From positions 1 through 38,660 of the forward strand of contig NZ_RFAR01000096.1 of NCBI RefSeq assembly GCF_003693445.1: a DNA stretch of 38,660 nucleotides, read 5' to 3'. Position numbers and translations under genes: made by a program. Below the pieces are notes generated by a model that was not told the DNA's origin, searched no databases, and worked only from the letters and a program-made list of their open reading frames with translations. This DNA comes from Aquitalea palustris. Lineage in GTDB: Bacteria > Pseudomonadota > Gammaproteobacteria > Burkholderiales > Chromobacteriaceae. Positions 15,146-24,568 of the stretch are shown here, one piece after another; within the stretch, counting starts at the first letter, position 1; every line of letters starts with the position of its first letter.

Positions 15146-15160
15146 GGGGGTGTACGGGAA

Positions 15161-15517
15161 ATGCTGCAAAATTATTTTCCCATTCTGTTGTTTGTCATCG
15201 TCGGATTGTTGGTTGGCGTGGGTCCTATTGTTCTTGGCAAGGTCCTCGCACCCAATCGTCCTGACCCTGAGAAACTCTCTCCTTATGAGTGCGGATTCGA
15301 GGCCTTCGAAGATGCACGCATGAAATTTGACGTTCGCTATTACCTCATTGCCATTCTTTTCATTCTGTTCGATCTGGAAATTGCATTTCTGTTTCCCTGG
15401 GCTGTGGTCCTGAAAGAACTGGGTGCGTATGGCTTTGGCGTAATGGTGGAATTCCTGGGTGTGTTGACCCTGGGTTTCGTCTACATGTGGAAAAAGGGAG
15501 CGCTGGAATGGGAGTAG
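15161..15517 (+). CDS. nuoA: NADH-quinone oxidoreductase subunit A
   Basis: Membrane subunit of complex I at the junction of the peripheral and membrane arms. The 118-aa protein has three membrane helices (about residues 5-25, 62-83, 89-108). The loop between the first two carries the family motif [43 protein letters not shown], given here only to identify residues 41-83. ATG 15161 is chosen; the frame is open to TTG 15113 across the hairpin, but that would add a non-family extension. The Shine-Dalgarno before 15161 is weak (GGGGG/CGGGAA). The stop overlaps the start of nuoB. Confidence 0.95.
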   Translation: MLQNYFPILLFVIVGLLVGVGPIVLGKVLAPNRPDPEKLSPYECGFEAFEDARMKFDVRYYLIAILFILFDLEIAFLFPWAVVLKELGAYGFGVMVEFLGVLTLGFVYMWKKGALEWE

Positions 15518-15984
15518 AAGGTATTCTGGAAAAAGGCTTCGTAACCACGACGGCCGACAAGCTCATCAACTACACCCGTACCGGTTCGCTGTGGCCGATG
15601 ACCTTTGGTCTGGCCTGCTGTGCTGTGGAAATGATGCACGCTGGTGCCGCACGTTACGATCTGGACCGTTTCGGCATCGTTTTCCGTCCCAGCCCCCGTC
15701 AGTCTGACCTGATGATCGTGGCCGGTACGTTGTGCAACAAGATGGCACCAGCACTGCGCAAGGTGTATGACCAGATGGCGGAACCGCGCTGGGTCATCTC
15801 CATGGGCTCCTGTGCCAACGGTGGTGGCTATTACCACTATTCCTATTCCGTCGTCCGTGGCTGTGACCGCATCGTGCCGGTCGATGTCTACGTGCCAGGC
15901 TGTCCGCCGACTGCCGAAGCACTGCTGTATGGCATCATCCAGTTGCAGAACAAGATCAAACGCACCTCCACCATCGCCCGATAA
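15508..15984 (+). CDS. nuoB: NADH-quinone oxidoreductase subunit B
   Basis: Peripheral-arm subunit that carries cluster N2, the last iron-sulfur centre before quinone. In the 158-aa product the ligands are visible as the tandem C37-C38 in [12 protein letters not shown]102 in [16 protein letters not shown], and C132 in [18 protein letters not shown] 15508 overlaps the end of nuoA by 10 nt and has GGGAG upstream; the earlier in-frame ATG at 15487 would only add MEKGSAG from nuoA sequence. nuoC follows after 11 nt. Confidence 0.97.
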   Translation: MGVEGILEKGFVTTTADKLINYTRTGSLWPMTFGLACCAVEMMHAGAARYDLDRFGIVFRPSPRQSDLMIVAGTLCNKMAPALRKVYDQMAEPRWVISMGSCANGGGYYHYSYSVVRGCDRIVPVDVYVPGCPPTAEALLYGIIQLQNKIKRTSTIAR

Positions 15985-15995
15985 GGTAAGCACTT

Positions 15996-16592
15996 ATGGC
16001 CTCCAAGAAAATGGAAGCATTGGGATCGGTCGTCGAGCGGGTGCTGGGCGACAAGCTTGTTTCAAGCACGCTGGCCCTCGATGAACTGACCATCGTCTGC
16101 AAGGCGGCAGATCTGATTGCCGTGGCTACCACGCTGCGTGATCATGCTGAACTTTCTTTCGAACAACTGATTGACCTGTGCGGTATGGACTATAGCGCCT
16201 ACCGTGACGAGGCTTGGGATGGTCCGCGTTTTGCCGTGGTCTATCACTTGCTGTCGCTCAAGCACAATCTCCGTATCCGTTTGCGTGTATTTGCCGAAGA
16301 TGACAGCTTCCCGCTGCTCGCCTCGGTCAATCCGGTATGGAATGCCGCCAACTGGTTCGAGCGCGAAGCCTTCGACCTGTTCGGCATCGTGTTTGAAGGT
16401 CACCCTGACCTGCGTCGCATCCTGACCGACTATGGCTTTGTCGGCCATCCTTTCCGCAAGGACTTCCCGCTGTCCGGTCATGTAGAAATGCGTTATGACC
16501 CGACCCAGCAGCGCGTGATCTACCAGCCGGTCACCATTGAGCCGCGCGAAATCACCCCGCGCATCATTCGTGAGGAGAACTACGGTGGCTGA
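15996..16592 (+). CDS. nuoC: NADH-quinone oxidoreductase subunit C
   Basis: 30-kDa-type subunit of the peripheral arm, separate from NuoD as in most betaproteobacteria and unlike the fused E. coli NuoCD. The 198-aa protein has the family signature [19 protein letters not shown] in slightly varied form ([15 protein letters not shown], about residues 123-137), then [42 protein letters not shown] gives a modest ribosome binding site. Its last 8 nt overlap nuoD. Confidence 0.96.
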   Translation: MASKKMEALGSVVERVLGDKLVSSTLALDELTIVCKAADLIAVATTLRDHAELSFEQLIDLCGMDYSAYRDEAWDGPRFAVVYHLLSLKHNLRIRLRVFAEDDSFPLLASVNPVWNAANWFEREAFDLFGIVFEGHPDLRRILTDYGFVGHPFRKDFPLSGHVEMRYDPTQQRVIYQPVTIEPREITPRIIREENYGG

Positions 16593-17838
16593 GATCCGTA
16601 ACTACACGCTGAACTTCGGTCCCCAGCACCCGGCAGCTCACGGCGTACTGCGTCTGGTACTGGAACTGGATGGTGAAGTCATTCAGCGTGCCGACCCGCA
16701 TATCGGTCTCCTGCATCGCGGTACCGAAAAACTGGCTGAAAGCAAGACTTTCATCCAGTCTCTGCCGTATATGGATCGTCTCGACTACGTGTCCATGATG
16801 TGCAATGAGCACGCTTACTGCCTGGCCATCGAAAAGCTGCTGCAGATTGAAGTGCCGCTGCGCGCGCAATACATCCGTGTGATGTTTGCCGAAATCACCC
16901 GTATCCTGAACCACCTGCTGTGGATTGGCGCACACGCCATCGACATCGGCGCCATGACCATGTTCCTGTACGCTTTCCGTGAGCGTGAGGATCTGATGGA
17001 CTGCTACGAAGCCGTGTCTGGTGCCCGTATGCATGCCGCCTATTTCCGCCCGGGTGGCGTTTACCGTGATCTGCCGGACTCCATGCCGCAGTACACCGTA
17101 TCCAAGATCAAGAACGCCAAGGAACTGGCGCGCCTGAACGAAGGGCGCAAGGGTTCGATGCTGGACTTCATTGACGACTTCACCAAGCGCTTCCCTGGCT
17201 ATGTCGACGAATATGAAACCCTGCTGACCGATAACCGTATCTGGAAGCAGCGTACGGTTGGTATTGGCGTAGTCAGCCCGGAACGTGCCAAGAATCTGGG
17301 TTTCTCCGGCCCGATGCTGCGTGGCTCCGGCATCGAGTGGGATCTGCGCAAGAAGCAGCCCTACGATGTCTACGACCGCCTGGACTTTGATATTCCGGTG
17401 GGCAAGGGTGGCGATAGCTATGATCGCTATCTGGTGCGTGTTGAAGAAATGCGCCAGTCCAACCGCATCATCCAGCAATGTGTTGCCTGGCTGCGTGACA
17501 ATCCGGGTCCGGTCATCACCGACAACCATAAAGTGGCTCCGCCTTCCCGCGAAGGCATGAAGTCGAATATGGAAGACCTGATCCACCATTTCAAGCTGTT
17601 TACCGAAGGCATGCATGTGCCGGAAGGCGAAGCCTACGCCGCGGTAGAACACCCGAAGGGTGAGTTCGGTATCTATCTGGTATCCGATGGCGCCAACAAG
17701 CCGTACCGACTGAAAATCCGTGCCCCGGGTTTTGCCCATCTGGCAGCCCTGAATGAAATGGCTACGGGCCACATGATTGCCGACGTGGTGGCCATCATCG
17801 GTACCCAGGATATCGTGTTTGGGGAGATCGACCGCTAA
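16585..17838 (+). CDS. nuoD: NADH-quinone oxidoreductase subunit D
   Basis: 49-kDa-type subunit that shapes the quinone site with NuoB. The 417-aa product starts at GTG 16585 with [20 protein letters not shown], the family N-terminus, and GAGGAG lies 7 nt upstream. [48 protein letters not shown] and the C-terminal DIVFGEIDR are typical. The frame is open to an ATG at 16537 but that reads in nuoC sequence. The start overlaps nuoC by 8 nt and the stop overlaps nuoE in a TAATG. Confidence 0.96.
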   Translation: MAEIRNYTLNFGPQHPAAHGVLRLVLELDGEVIQRADPHIGLLHRGTEKLAESKTFIQSLPYMDRLDYVSMMCNEHAYCLAIEKLLQIEVPLRAQYIRVMFAEITRILNHLLWIGAHAIDIGAMTMFLYAFREREDLMDCYEAVSGARMHAAYFRPGGVYRDLPDSMPQYTVSKIKNAKELARLNEGRKGSMLDFIDDFTKRFPGYVDEYETLLTDNRIWKQRTVGIGVVSPERAKNLGFSGPMLRGSGIEWDLRKKQPYDVYDRLDFDIPVGKGGDSYDRYLVRVEEMRQSNRIIQQCVAWLRDNPGPVITDNHKVAPPSREGMKSNMEDLIHHFKLFTEGMHVPEGEAYAAVEHPKGEFGIYLVSDGANKPYRLKIRAPGFAHLAALNEMATGHMIADVVAIIGTQDIVFGEIDR

Positions 17839-18338
17839 TGCTATCCGCACAATCACTCGCCGCCATTGACCGCGAAGTCGCCAAGTATCCGGCCGACCAG
17901 AAACGCTCGGCGGTCATGGGCGCGCTGCGCATTGCCCTGGTGGAGCGCCGTGAAGCCGGCAAGACACCGGAAGAGCGTTGCCTGAATACCGAGGTGATCG
18001 AATTCGTAGCCAACTACCTGCAAATCCCGCCGGTAGCAGCCTACGAAGTTGCCACCTTCTACAATATGTACGACATGAAGCCGGTTGGGCAGTACAAGAT
18101 TACTGTGTGTACCAACCTGCCCTGTGCCTTGTCCGGTGGCGTGAATGCTGCCGAGTACATCTCCAAGAAGCTGGGCATCGCCATTGGCGAAACCAGTGCT
18201 GACGGCAAGTACACCTTGCTGGAAGGGGAGTGCATGGGTGCCTGCGGCGATGCGCCGGTCTTGCTGGTGAACAACCACAAGATGTGCAGCTTCATGACGC
18301 CCGAAGCAATCGACAAGAAACTGGCGGAGTTGAACTAA
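17838..18338 (+). CDS. nuoE: NADH-quinone oxidoreductase subunit E
   Basis: 24-kDa-type subunit of the NADH module, carrying the [2Fe-2S] cluster N1a. The 166-aa product has the four ligands at C91 and C96 in [12 protein letters not shown] and C132 and C136 in [11 protein letters not shown], plus [14 protein letters not shown]. It starts within the stop of nuoD (TAATG) and ends the same way into nuoF, so nuoD, E and F are translationally coupled. Confidence 0.96.
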   Translation: MLSAQSLAAIDREVAKYPADQKRSAVMGALRIALVERREAGKTPEERCLNTEVIEFVANYLQIPPVAAYEVATFYNMYDMKPVGQYKITVCTNLPCALSGGVNAAEYISKKLGIAIGETSADGKYTLLEGECMGACGDAPVLLVNNHKMCSFMTPEAIDKKLAELN

Positions 18339-19633
18339 TGGCAGTCTTCGTCAATGGTGTGATTTTCGACGGCATCGATACCTCTGCACAGGACTGCTGG
18401 AAGCTGGAGGCCTACGTGGCCCGTGGCGGCTACCAGGCCCTGCGTCGCATCATCGAATCCAAGATGGCGCAAGAGGACGTGATTGCCGAAGTGAAAAATT
18501 CCGGCTTGCGCGGCCGTGGCGGTGCGGGTTTCCCCACCGGCCTGAAGTGGAGCTTCATGCCGCGCTCCTTCCCGGGCGACAAATACGTGGTGTGCAATAC
18601 CGACGAGGGTGAACCGGGTACCTTCAAGGACCGCGACATCCTGCGTTTCAATCCGCATGCGCTGATTGAAGGCATGATCATTGCCGGTTACGCCATGGGG
18701 ACCAAGGCCGGTTACAACTACATCCATGGTGAAATCTTCGAAGAGTACGAGCTGTTCGAAGCCGCACTGGATGAAGCCCGTCAGGCCGGTTTCCTCGGCA
18801 ACAACATCCTCGGTAGCGACTTCAGCTTCGATCTGTTCGCCCATCATGGGTATGGTGCCTACATCTGTGGTGAGGAAACCGCGCTGCTGGAATCGCTGGA
18901 AGGCAAAAAAGGCCAGCCACGTTTCAAGCCACCGTTCCCGGCCAGCTTCGGTCTGTACGGCAAGCCCACCACCATCAACAACACCGAATCCTTTGCTTCC
19001 GTGCCCTTCATCATTCGTGATGGTGCGGCGAAGTTCCTGGAAGCGGGCAAGCCGAACAATGGTGGTACCAAGCTGTTCTCCGTGTCGGGCCATGTGAATC
19101 GTCCGGGTAACTACGAGATTCCGCTGGGCACGCCGTTCTCGGTACTGCTGGAAATGGCTGGCGGCATGCGTGATGGCAAAAAGCTCAAGGCAGTGATCCC
19201 GGGTGGTTCTTCCGCTCCGATCCTGCCCGGCGATGTCATGATGCAATGCACCATGGACTACGACAGCATTGCCAAGGCCGGCTCCATGCTGGGTTCGGGC
19301 GCTGTCATCGTGATGAATGAAGATGTGTGTATGGTGAAGGCGCTGGAGCGTCTGGCCTACTTCTATCACGAAGAATCCTGCGGCCAGTGCACGCCGTGCC
19401 GTGAAGGCACCGGCTGGCTGTACAAGGTGATCCATCGCATTGCCCAGGGCGAAGGCCGTCCGGGTGATCTGGAGCTCCTGGATTCGGTAGGCAATAACAT
19501 GGCCGGCCGTACCATCTGTGCACTGGCAGATGCTGCCGTGTTCCCGGTTCGCAGTTTCACCAAGCACTTCCGTAATGAGTTCGAGTACCTGATCGAACAC
19601 AAGAAGCCCTTGGTGGACCACAAATGGTGTTGA
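18338..19633 (+). CDS. nuoF: NADH-quinone oxidoreductase subunit F
   Basis: 51-kDa-type subunit that oxidises NADH with FMN and holds [4Fe-4S] cluster N3. In the 431-aa product the FMN/NADH glycine-rich region is [13 protein letters not shown] (59-71), the second nucleotide motif [13 protein letters not shown] (171-183), and the cluster ligands C348, C351, C354 in [12 protein letters not shown] and C394 in [11 protein letters not shown] 18338 overlaps the nuoE stop; the frame is open further upstream only in nuoE sequence. Confidence 0.97.
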   Translation: MAVFVNGVIFDGIDTSAQDCWKLEAYVARGGYQALRRIIESKMAQEDVIAEVKNSGLRGRGGAGFPTGLKWSFMPRSFPGDKYVVCNTDEGEPGTFKDRDILRFNPHALIEGMIIAGYAMGTKAGYNYIHGEIFEEYELFEAALDEARQAGFLGNNILGSDFSFDLFAHHGYGAYICGEETALLESLEGKKGQPRFKPPFPASFGLYGKPTTINNTESFASVPFIIRDGAAKFLEAGKPNNGGTKLFSVSGHVNRPGNYEIPLGTPFSVLLEMAGGMRDGKKLKAVIPGGSSAPILPGDVMMQCTMDYDSIAKAGSMLGSGAVIVMNEDVCMVKALERLAYFYHEESCGQCTPCREGTGWLYKVIHRIAQGEGRPGDLELLDSVGNNMAGRTICALADAAVFPVRSFTKHFRNEFEYLIEHKKPLVDHKWC

Positions 19634-19636
19634 GCG

Positions 19637-21991
19637 ATGCTTGAAATCGAAATCGACGGTAAAAAACTGACTGTCCCGCAAGGCAGTACCGTGATGGATG
19701 CCGCCCATTCCGTGGGCACCTACATCCCTCACTTCTGCTACCACAAGAAACTGTCCATCGCGGCCAACTGCCGCATGTGTCTGGTGGAAGTGGAAAAAGC
19801 ACCCAAGCCGCTGCCCGCCTGCGCTACGCCGGTGACCGACGGCATGAAGGTGCATACCCATTCCGACATGGCCAAGAAGGCGCAAGCCGGCGTGATGGAA
19901 TTCCTGCTGATCAATCACCCGCTGGATTGCCCGATCTGCGATCAGGGCGGCGAGTGTCAGCTGCAGGATCTGGCCGTAGGCTATGGCAACTCTTCTTCCC
20001 GTTATCAGGAAGAAAAGCGCAGCGTAGTCGGCAAGGACATGGGTCCGCTGGTTTCCGCTGAAGAAATGTCGCGCTGCATTCACTGCACCCGCTGCGTGCG
20101 CTTCACCGAAGAAATCGGCGGCTTCCAGGAAATTGGCATGGCCAACCGCAGCGAATTCTCGGAAATCATGCCTTATCTCGGCAAGACCGTTAATTCGGAA
20201 ATCTCCGGCAACGTCATCGACCTCTGCCCGGTGGGCGCACTGACTTCCAAGCCTTTCCGCTACAGCACCCGTGCTTGGGAGCTGTCGCGCCGCAAATCGG
20301 TCAGCCCGCACGATGGTCTGGGTTCCAATCTGGTGGTTCAGGTCAAGAGCAACGAAGTGATGCGTGTTCTGCCGCTGGAAAACGAAGCCATCAACGAGTG
20401 CTGGATCGCCGACCGCGACCGCTTCTCCTATGAAGGCCTGAACTCGGCTGAGCGTCTGCAAAAGCCGATGATCAAGTTTGACGGCAAGTGGCACGAAACC
20501 GACTGGGAAACCGCGCTGGCCTATGTGGTAAAGGGCCTGAACGGCGTATCGGCCGATCACGGCAAGGATGCCATCGGCTTCCTCACCAGCCCGCACTCCA
20601 CCACTGAAGAACTGTATCTGGCGCAGAAGCTGGCCCGTGCCTTTGGTGTCAACAATATCGACTACCGTCTGCGTCGCAGTGACTTCTCCGCCGATGCCGC
20701 CCAGCAGGGTGCGCAGTGGCTGGGTTCCAGCATTGCCGAACTGACTGCCGCCAAGTCCATCCTGGTGGTGGGTAGCACCCAGCGCAAAGAACAACCGCTG
20801 CTGGCTTCCCATCTGCGTCAGGCAGTGAAGAAGGGTAGTGCGCTCAATGTGATCCACGTTGCCGGCGATACCCTGCTGACTGCAGTCAATGCCAAGCTGA
20901 TCGTATCGCCGCTGGCACTGGTCAATGCGCTGGCCCAGGTACTGAAGGCGGTGGTTGAGATCAAGTCCGCTCAGACTGCTGTTGATCTGGCTGCTGTTGT
21001 CGTGGGTGCCGAGGCGCAAGCCATCGCTGCCAGCCTGACCGGTGCCGAATCGGCTGCCATCGTGCTGGGCAATGTGGCGCAACACCATCCGGCCTTTGCC
21101 CAGCTGCTGAAGCTGGCGCAGGAAATTTCCGCGCTGACTGGTGCACGTTTTGGCCTGTTGGCTGAAGCTGCCAACAGCACCGGTGCCGAGCTGGTGGGTG
21201 CCTTGCCGCACCGTGCCGCTTTTGGTGCCGCCGCCACGGCTGGCCTGAACGCCGCTGCGATGATCGCCGCGCCGCGCAAGGCTTACTTCCTGCTGAATAC
21301 CGAAGTGGAATTCGACAGCTACAATCCGCAAGCTGCCGTGGCCGCCATGAAGCAGGCTGCCACCGTCATCGCACTGACTGCCTACAAAGGCGCAGGTCTG
21401 CTGGATTACGCCGATGTGCTGCTGCCGATTGCCCCGTTCTCGGAAACTGCCGGTTCCTTCGTCAATATGGAAGGCAAGCTGCAGTCCTTCAACGGCGTGG
21501 TCCGACCACTGGGCGAAACCCGTCCGGCGTGGAAGGTACTGCGTGTGCTGGGCAATATGCTCGGCCTGACCGGCTTCGAGCAGAACAGTGCTGAAGAAGT
21601 CCGTGCCGAATTGCTGGCCAAGGGTTCCATTGAGTCCGCCTTCAATAATGCACTGGGCGATGTAGCCATCAATGCAGCCGTGACCACCGGTCTGGTGCGT
21701 ATCGGTGAAGTGCCGCTGTACCAGGCTGATGCCATCTGCCGCCGTGCCCAGTCGCTGCAGCAGACTGCTGATGCTACTGCACCGGTTGCCCGTGCGCACT
21801 CCAGCCTGTTGGCCCGCCTGAATGTGGCCGCCGGCAAGGAAGGCTTGCTACGTCAGGGTTCTGGCGAGCTCAAGGTGCTGGTCGAGGCCGATGACAGCCT
21901 GCCGGCTGACACGGTACGTCTGGCAACGGCACATCCGCTGACTGTTGGTCTGGGTGGCATGTTCGATTCCATCGAGCTTACACAGGGGTAA
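19637..21991 (+). CDS. nuoG: NADH-quinone oxidoreductase subunit G
   Basis: 75-kDa-type subunit and largest member of the peripheral arm, 784 aa. Cluster N1b is held by C34, C45, C48 and C62; the His-plus-three-Cys N5 site is in NHPLDCPICDQGGECQLQDL; the N4 site is in SRCIHCTRCVRFTEEIGG and DLCPVGALTSKPF. The region where E. coli NuoG has the extra N7 cluster reads RKSVSPHDGLGSNLVVQV, without cysteines, so N7 is absent as in mitochondria. The molybdopterin-type domain after about residue 220 is degenerate and Ala-rich, as usual. The start is 3 nt after the nuoF stop. Confidence 0.96.
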   Translation: MLEIEIDGKKLTVPQGSTVMDAAHSVGTYIPHFCYHKKLSIAANCRMCLVEVEKAPKPLPACATPVTDGMKVHTHSDMAKKAQAGVMEFLLINHPLDCPICDQGGECQLQDLAVGYGNSSSRYQEEKRSVVGKDMGPLVSAEEMSRCIHCTRCVRFTEEIGGFQEIGMANRSEFSEIMPYLGKTVNSEISGNVIDLCPVGALTSKPFRYSTRAWELSRRKSVSPHDGLGSNLVVQVKSNEVMRVLPLENEAINECWIADRDRFSYEGLNSAERLQKPMIKFDGKWHETDWETALAYVVKGLNGVSADHGKDAIGFLTSPHSTTEELYLAQKLARAFGVNNIDYRLRRSDFSADAAQQGAQWLGSSIAELTAAKSILVVGSTQRKEQPLLASHLRQAVKKGSALNVIHVAGDTLLTAVNAKLIVSPLALVNALAQVLKAVVEIKSAQTAVDLAAVVVGAEAQAIAASLTGAESAAIVLGNVAQHHPAFAQLLKLAQEISALTGARFGLLAEAANSTGAELVGALPHRAAFGAAATAGLNAAAMIAAPRKAYFLLNTEVEFDSYNPQAAVAAMKQAATVIALTAYKGAGLLDYADVLLPIAPFSETAGSFVNMEGKLQSFNGVVRPLGETRPAWKVLRVLGNMLGLTGFEQNSAEEVRAELLAKGSIESAFNNALGDVAINAAVTTGLVRIGEVPLYQADAICRRAQSLQQTADATAPVARAHSSLLARLNVAAGKEGLLRQGSGELKVLVEADDSLPADTVRLATAHPLTVGLGGMFDSIELTQG

Positions 21992-21994
21992 AAC

Positions 21995-23041
21995 ATGGAG
22001 TTCTTGCAAGGCATTCTCGGTAATGAAGCGGGGCTCACGGTGTGGACCCTGCTCAAGATCATCGCCATCGTGGCGCCGATGATGATTGCTGTCGCGTATC
22101 TGACTTACTTTGAACGCAAGGTAATCGGCTACATGCAGATCCGTATCGGCCCCAACCGGGTTGGTCCCTTGGGTCTGCTGCAGCCACTGGCTGACGGCCT
22201 GAAGCTGTTGATGAAGGAAATCATTCTGCCGGCGCAGTCCAGCAAGGGCTTGTTCCTGCTGGCTCCGGTGCTGGCCATTGGCCCGGCACTTGCTGCCTGG
22301 GCCGTGATTCCCTTCAGTGACACCTTGGTGCTGGCCAATATCAACGCCTCGCTGCTGTACATCCTGGCGCTGTCGTCCATCGGTGTATACGGCATCATCG
22401 TCGCCGGCTGGGCCGGTAACTCCAAGTACTCCTTCCTTGGTGCCATGCGTTCCGCGGCCCAGATCGTTTCCTACGAACTGGCCATGGGCTTTGCGCTGGT
22501 CGGGGTATTGATGGTGTCCAGCAGCCTGAACCTGGTTGATATCGTCAAGCAGCAGGCTCACGGCATGGCCGGTGGTTCGCTGTTCTCCTGGAACTGGCTG
22601 CCGCTGTTCCCGCTGTTCATCGTCTACCTGATCTCCGGCGTTGCTGAAACCAACCGCGCACCGTTTGACGTGGCAGAAGGTGAATCCGAAATCGTGGCCG
22701 GTTTCCACGTGGAATACTCCGGCATGGCATTTGCGGTGTTCTTCCTGGCTGAATACGCCAACATGATTCTGGTATCGGCGCTGACTTCCATCCTGTTCCT
22801 GGGTGGCTGGCTGTCGCCCTTCCCGGCAAGCTGGGGCCTGCTGGGTGCCGGTGGCTTCTTCTGGCTGGCGGTCAAGATGGCGTTTGTGCTGTTCTGCTTC
22901 CTGTGGTTCCGTGCGACTTTCCCGCGTTATCGCTATGACCAGATCATGCGTTTGGGCTGGAAGGTGTTCATCCCGGTCACCCTGGTGTGGATCCTGGTGC
23001 TGGGGATCTGGATGATGACCCCGCTGTCGCTGTGGAACTGA
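21995..23041 (+). CDS. nuoH: NADH-quinone oxidoreductase subunit H
   Basis: Membrane subunit that forms much of the quinone-access cavity. The 348-aa product has about eight membrane helices and conserved loops: [41 protein letters not shown], and [20 protein letters not shown] with the acidic residues thought to couple quinone chemistry to proton movement. AGGGG lies before the ATG, 3 nt after nuoG. An unusually polar C-terminus is not seen; length is typical. Confidence 0.97.
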   Translation: MEFLQGILGNEAGLTVWTLLKIIAIVAPMMIAVAYLTYFERKVIGYMQIRIGPNRVGPLGLLQPLADGLKLLMKEIILPAQSSKGLFLLAPVLAIGPALAAWAVIPFSDTLVLANINASLLYILALSSIGVYGIIVAGWAGNSKYSFLGAMRSAAQIVSYELAMGFALVGVLMVSSSLNLVDIVKQQAHGMAGGSLFSWNWLPLFPLFIVYLISGVAETNRAPFDVAEGESEIVAGFHVEYSGMAFAVFFLAEYANMILVSALTSILFLGGWLSPFPASWGLLGAGGFFWLAVKMAFVLFCFLWFRATFPRYRYDQIMRLGWKVFIPVTLVWILVLGIWMMTPLSLWN

Positions 23042-23058
23042 GGGGATAGGTAAAGAAC

Positions 23059-23547
23059 ATGGATACGATTCGCAACTTTTTCAAAACCTTCCTGCTGGTG
23101 GAACTGGTCAAGGGTTTGATGCTGACCGGGCGTTATTTCTTTGCCCGCAAGATCACCGTCCAGTTTCCGGAAGAGAAGACGCCCATTTCCCCGCGCTTCC
23201 GTGGCCTGCATGCGCAGCGCCGCTACGCCAACGGCGAAGAGCGTTGCATTGCCTGTAAGTTGTGCGAGGCCGTGTGCCCGGCAATGGCCATATCGATCGA
23301 ATCGGAGCAGCGTGAAGACGGCACTCGCCGTACTTCCCGCTACGACATCGACCTGACCAAGTGCATCTTCTGCGGTTTCTGCGAAGAAGCCTGCCCTGTG
23401 GACGCGATTGTGGAAACACATATCTTTGAATACCACGGTGAAAAACGTGGCGACCTGTACTACACCAAGCCGATGTTGCTGGCGGTTGGCGACAAGTACG
23501 AGGCCGAAATCGCTGCCAATAAGGCAGCGGATGCCAAGTACCGCTAA
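23059..23547 (+). CDS. nuoI: NADH-quinone oxidoreductase subunit I
   Basis: TYKY-type subunit carrying two [4Fe-4S] clusters (N6a, N6b) that hand electrons to NuoB. The 162-aa product shows the ferredoxin pairs C63, C66, C69, C73 in [14 protein letters not shown] and C102, C105, C108, C112 in [17 protein letters not shown]. The N-terminal helix lies along the membrane. The start lies 17 nt after nuoH, behind GGGGATAGGTAAAG. Confidence 0.97.
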   Translation: MDTIRNFFKTFLLVELVKGLMLTGRYFFARKITVQFPEEKTPISPRFRGLHAQRRYANGEERCIACKLCEAVCPAMAISIESEQREDGTRRTSRYDIDLTKCIFCGFCEEACPVDAIVETHIFEYHGEKRGDLYYTKPMLLAVGDKYEAEIAANKAADAKYR

Positions 23548-23556
23548 GGGGGCTTC

Positions 23557-24201
23557 ATGAGCATGACTACGGTTATTTTCTACATCCTGTCCGCCATTTT
23601 GCTGTTCGCGGCGATACGGGTGGTCACTGCCAAGAACCCGGTTCACGCCGTGTTGTACTTGGTGCTGGCTTTCTTTACCAGTTCGGGCCACTGGCTGCTG
23701 CTGCAGTCCGAGTTCCTGGCCATTACCCTGGTGCTGGTCTATGTGGGCGCGGTGATGGTGCTGTTCCTGTTCGTGGTGATGATGCTGGACATCAACGTGG
23801 AGAAACTGCGCGAAGGTTTCTGGCGCAATCTCCCGGTGGCCGCCACCGTTGGCCTGATCATGGCCTTCGAAATGGTGCTGATCCTGACCAATCCGCATAC
23901 CGGCCTGGCCGACTACAAGGCCGGTGCGGCGCTGGCGGCTGATGCCAGCAATGTCAAGGTACTGGGTCGCCAGCTGTATACCACCTACCTGTTGCCCTTC
24001 GAACTGGCTGCTGTCGTACTGCTGGTGGCCATGGTGGCTGCCATCGGTCTGACCCAGCGTAGCCGCAAGGACACCAAGGTGGTGGACGCAGCAGATCAGG
24101 TCAAGGTTCGCAGTCAGGACCGTGTGCGCATCGTGAAGATGCAAGCCGAAAAAAATGTGGAAGCGGCCGATACTGCCGAGTCCGGTGAGCAACAGGCCTG
24201 A
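23557..24201 (+). CDS. nuoJ: NADH-quinone oxidoreductase subunit J
   Basis: Membrane subunit of complex I with five predicted helices in 214 aa. Typical features are [22 protein letters not shown], the [20 protein letters not shown] segment and a last helix [19 protein letters not shown]. The C-terminus adds a charged tail of about 45 residues, which varies in the family. AAGGGGG precedes the ATG at 23557; ATG at residue 3 is a possible alternative start. Confidence 0.95.
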   Translation: MSMTTVIFYILSAILLFAAIRVVTAKNPVHAVLYLVLAFFTSSGHWLLLQSEFLAITLVLVYVGAVMVLFLFVVMMLDINVEKLREGFWRNLPVAATVGLIMAFEMVLILTNPHTGLADYKAGAALAADASNVKVLGRQLYTTYLLPFELAAVVLLVAMVAAIGLTQRSRKDTKVVDAADQVKVRSQDRVRIVKMQAEKNVEAADTAESGEQQA

Positions 24202-24227
24202 CGGCCGAACAACATAAGGGAGGAAAT

Positions 24228-24533
24228 GTGCTGACACTAACTCACTTCCTGGTGCTGGCCGCAATCCTGTTTGCCATCAGCGTGCTGGGGATTTTCCTGA
24301 ACCGGAAGAACCTGATCGTGCTGTTGATGGCCATCGAACTGATGCTGCTGGCAGTGAATTTCAACTTCATTGCCTTCTCGCATTACCTGTCCGATACAGC
24401 AGGCCAGATTTTCGTATTCTTCATCCTGACGGTAGCAGCGGCAGAGTCGGCCATTGGTCTGGCCATTCTGGTGGTGCTGTTCCGCAATATGCGGACCATC
24501 AACGTTGAAGACCTGGGCAGCCTCAAGGGCTAA
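24228..24533 (+). CDS. nuoK: NADH-quinone oxidoreductase subunit K
   Basis: Antiporter-like small membrane subunit, 101 aa, three helices. [27 protein letters not shown] contains the conserved membrane glutamate (E37), and a second conserved membrane Glu lies in [14 protein letters not shown]. The start codon is GTG 24228, five bases after GGGAGG; the overlapping ATG at 24226 is in another frame. The length agrees with the family. Confidence 0.95.
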   Translation: MLTLTHFLVLAAILFAISVLGIFLNRKNLIVLLMAIELMLLAVNFNFIAFSHYLSDTAGQIFVFFILTVAAAESAIGLAILVVLFRNMRTINVEDLGSLKG

Positions 24534-24568
24534 GGCAAACCGGTTACCAAACTACAAAGCACACAAGC

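Noticed and set aside
18335-21799. 1154-codon open frame on the - strand opposite nuoF and nuoG
   Set aside because: nuoF and nuoG are certain from iron-sulfur and nucleotide motifs. The antisense frame has a Gln/His/Gly-rich translation without any family signature, no ribosome binding site, and arises because the GC-rich codon bias of the sense genes avoids stops in this register.
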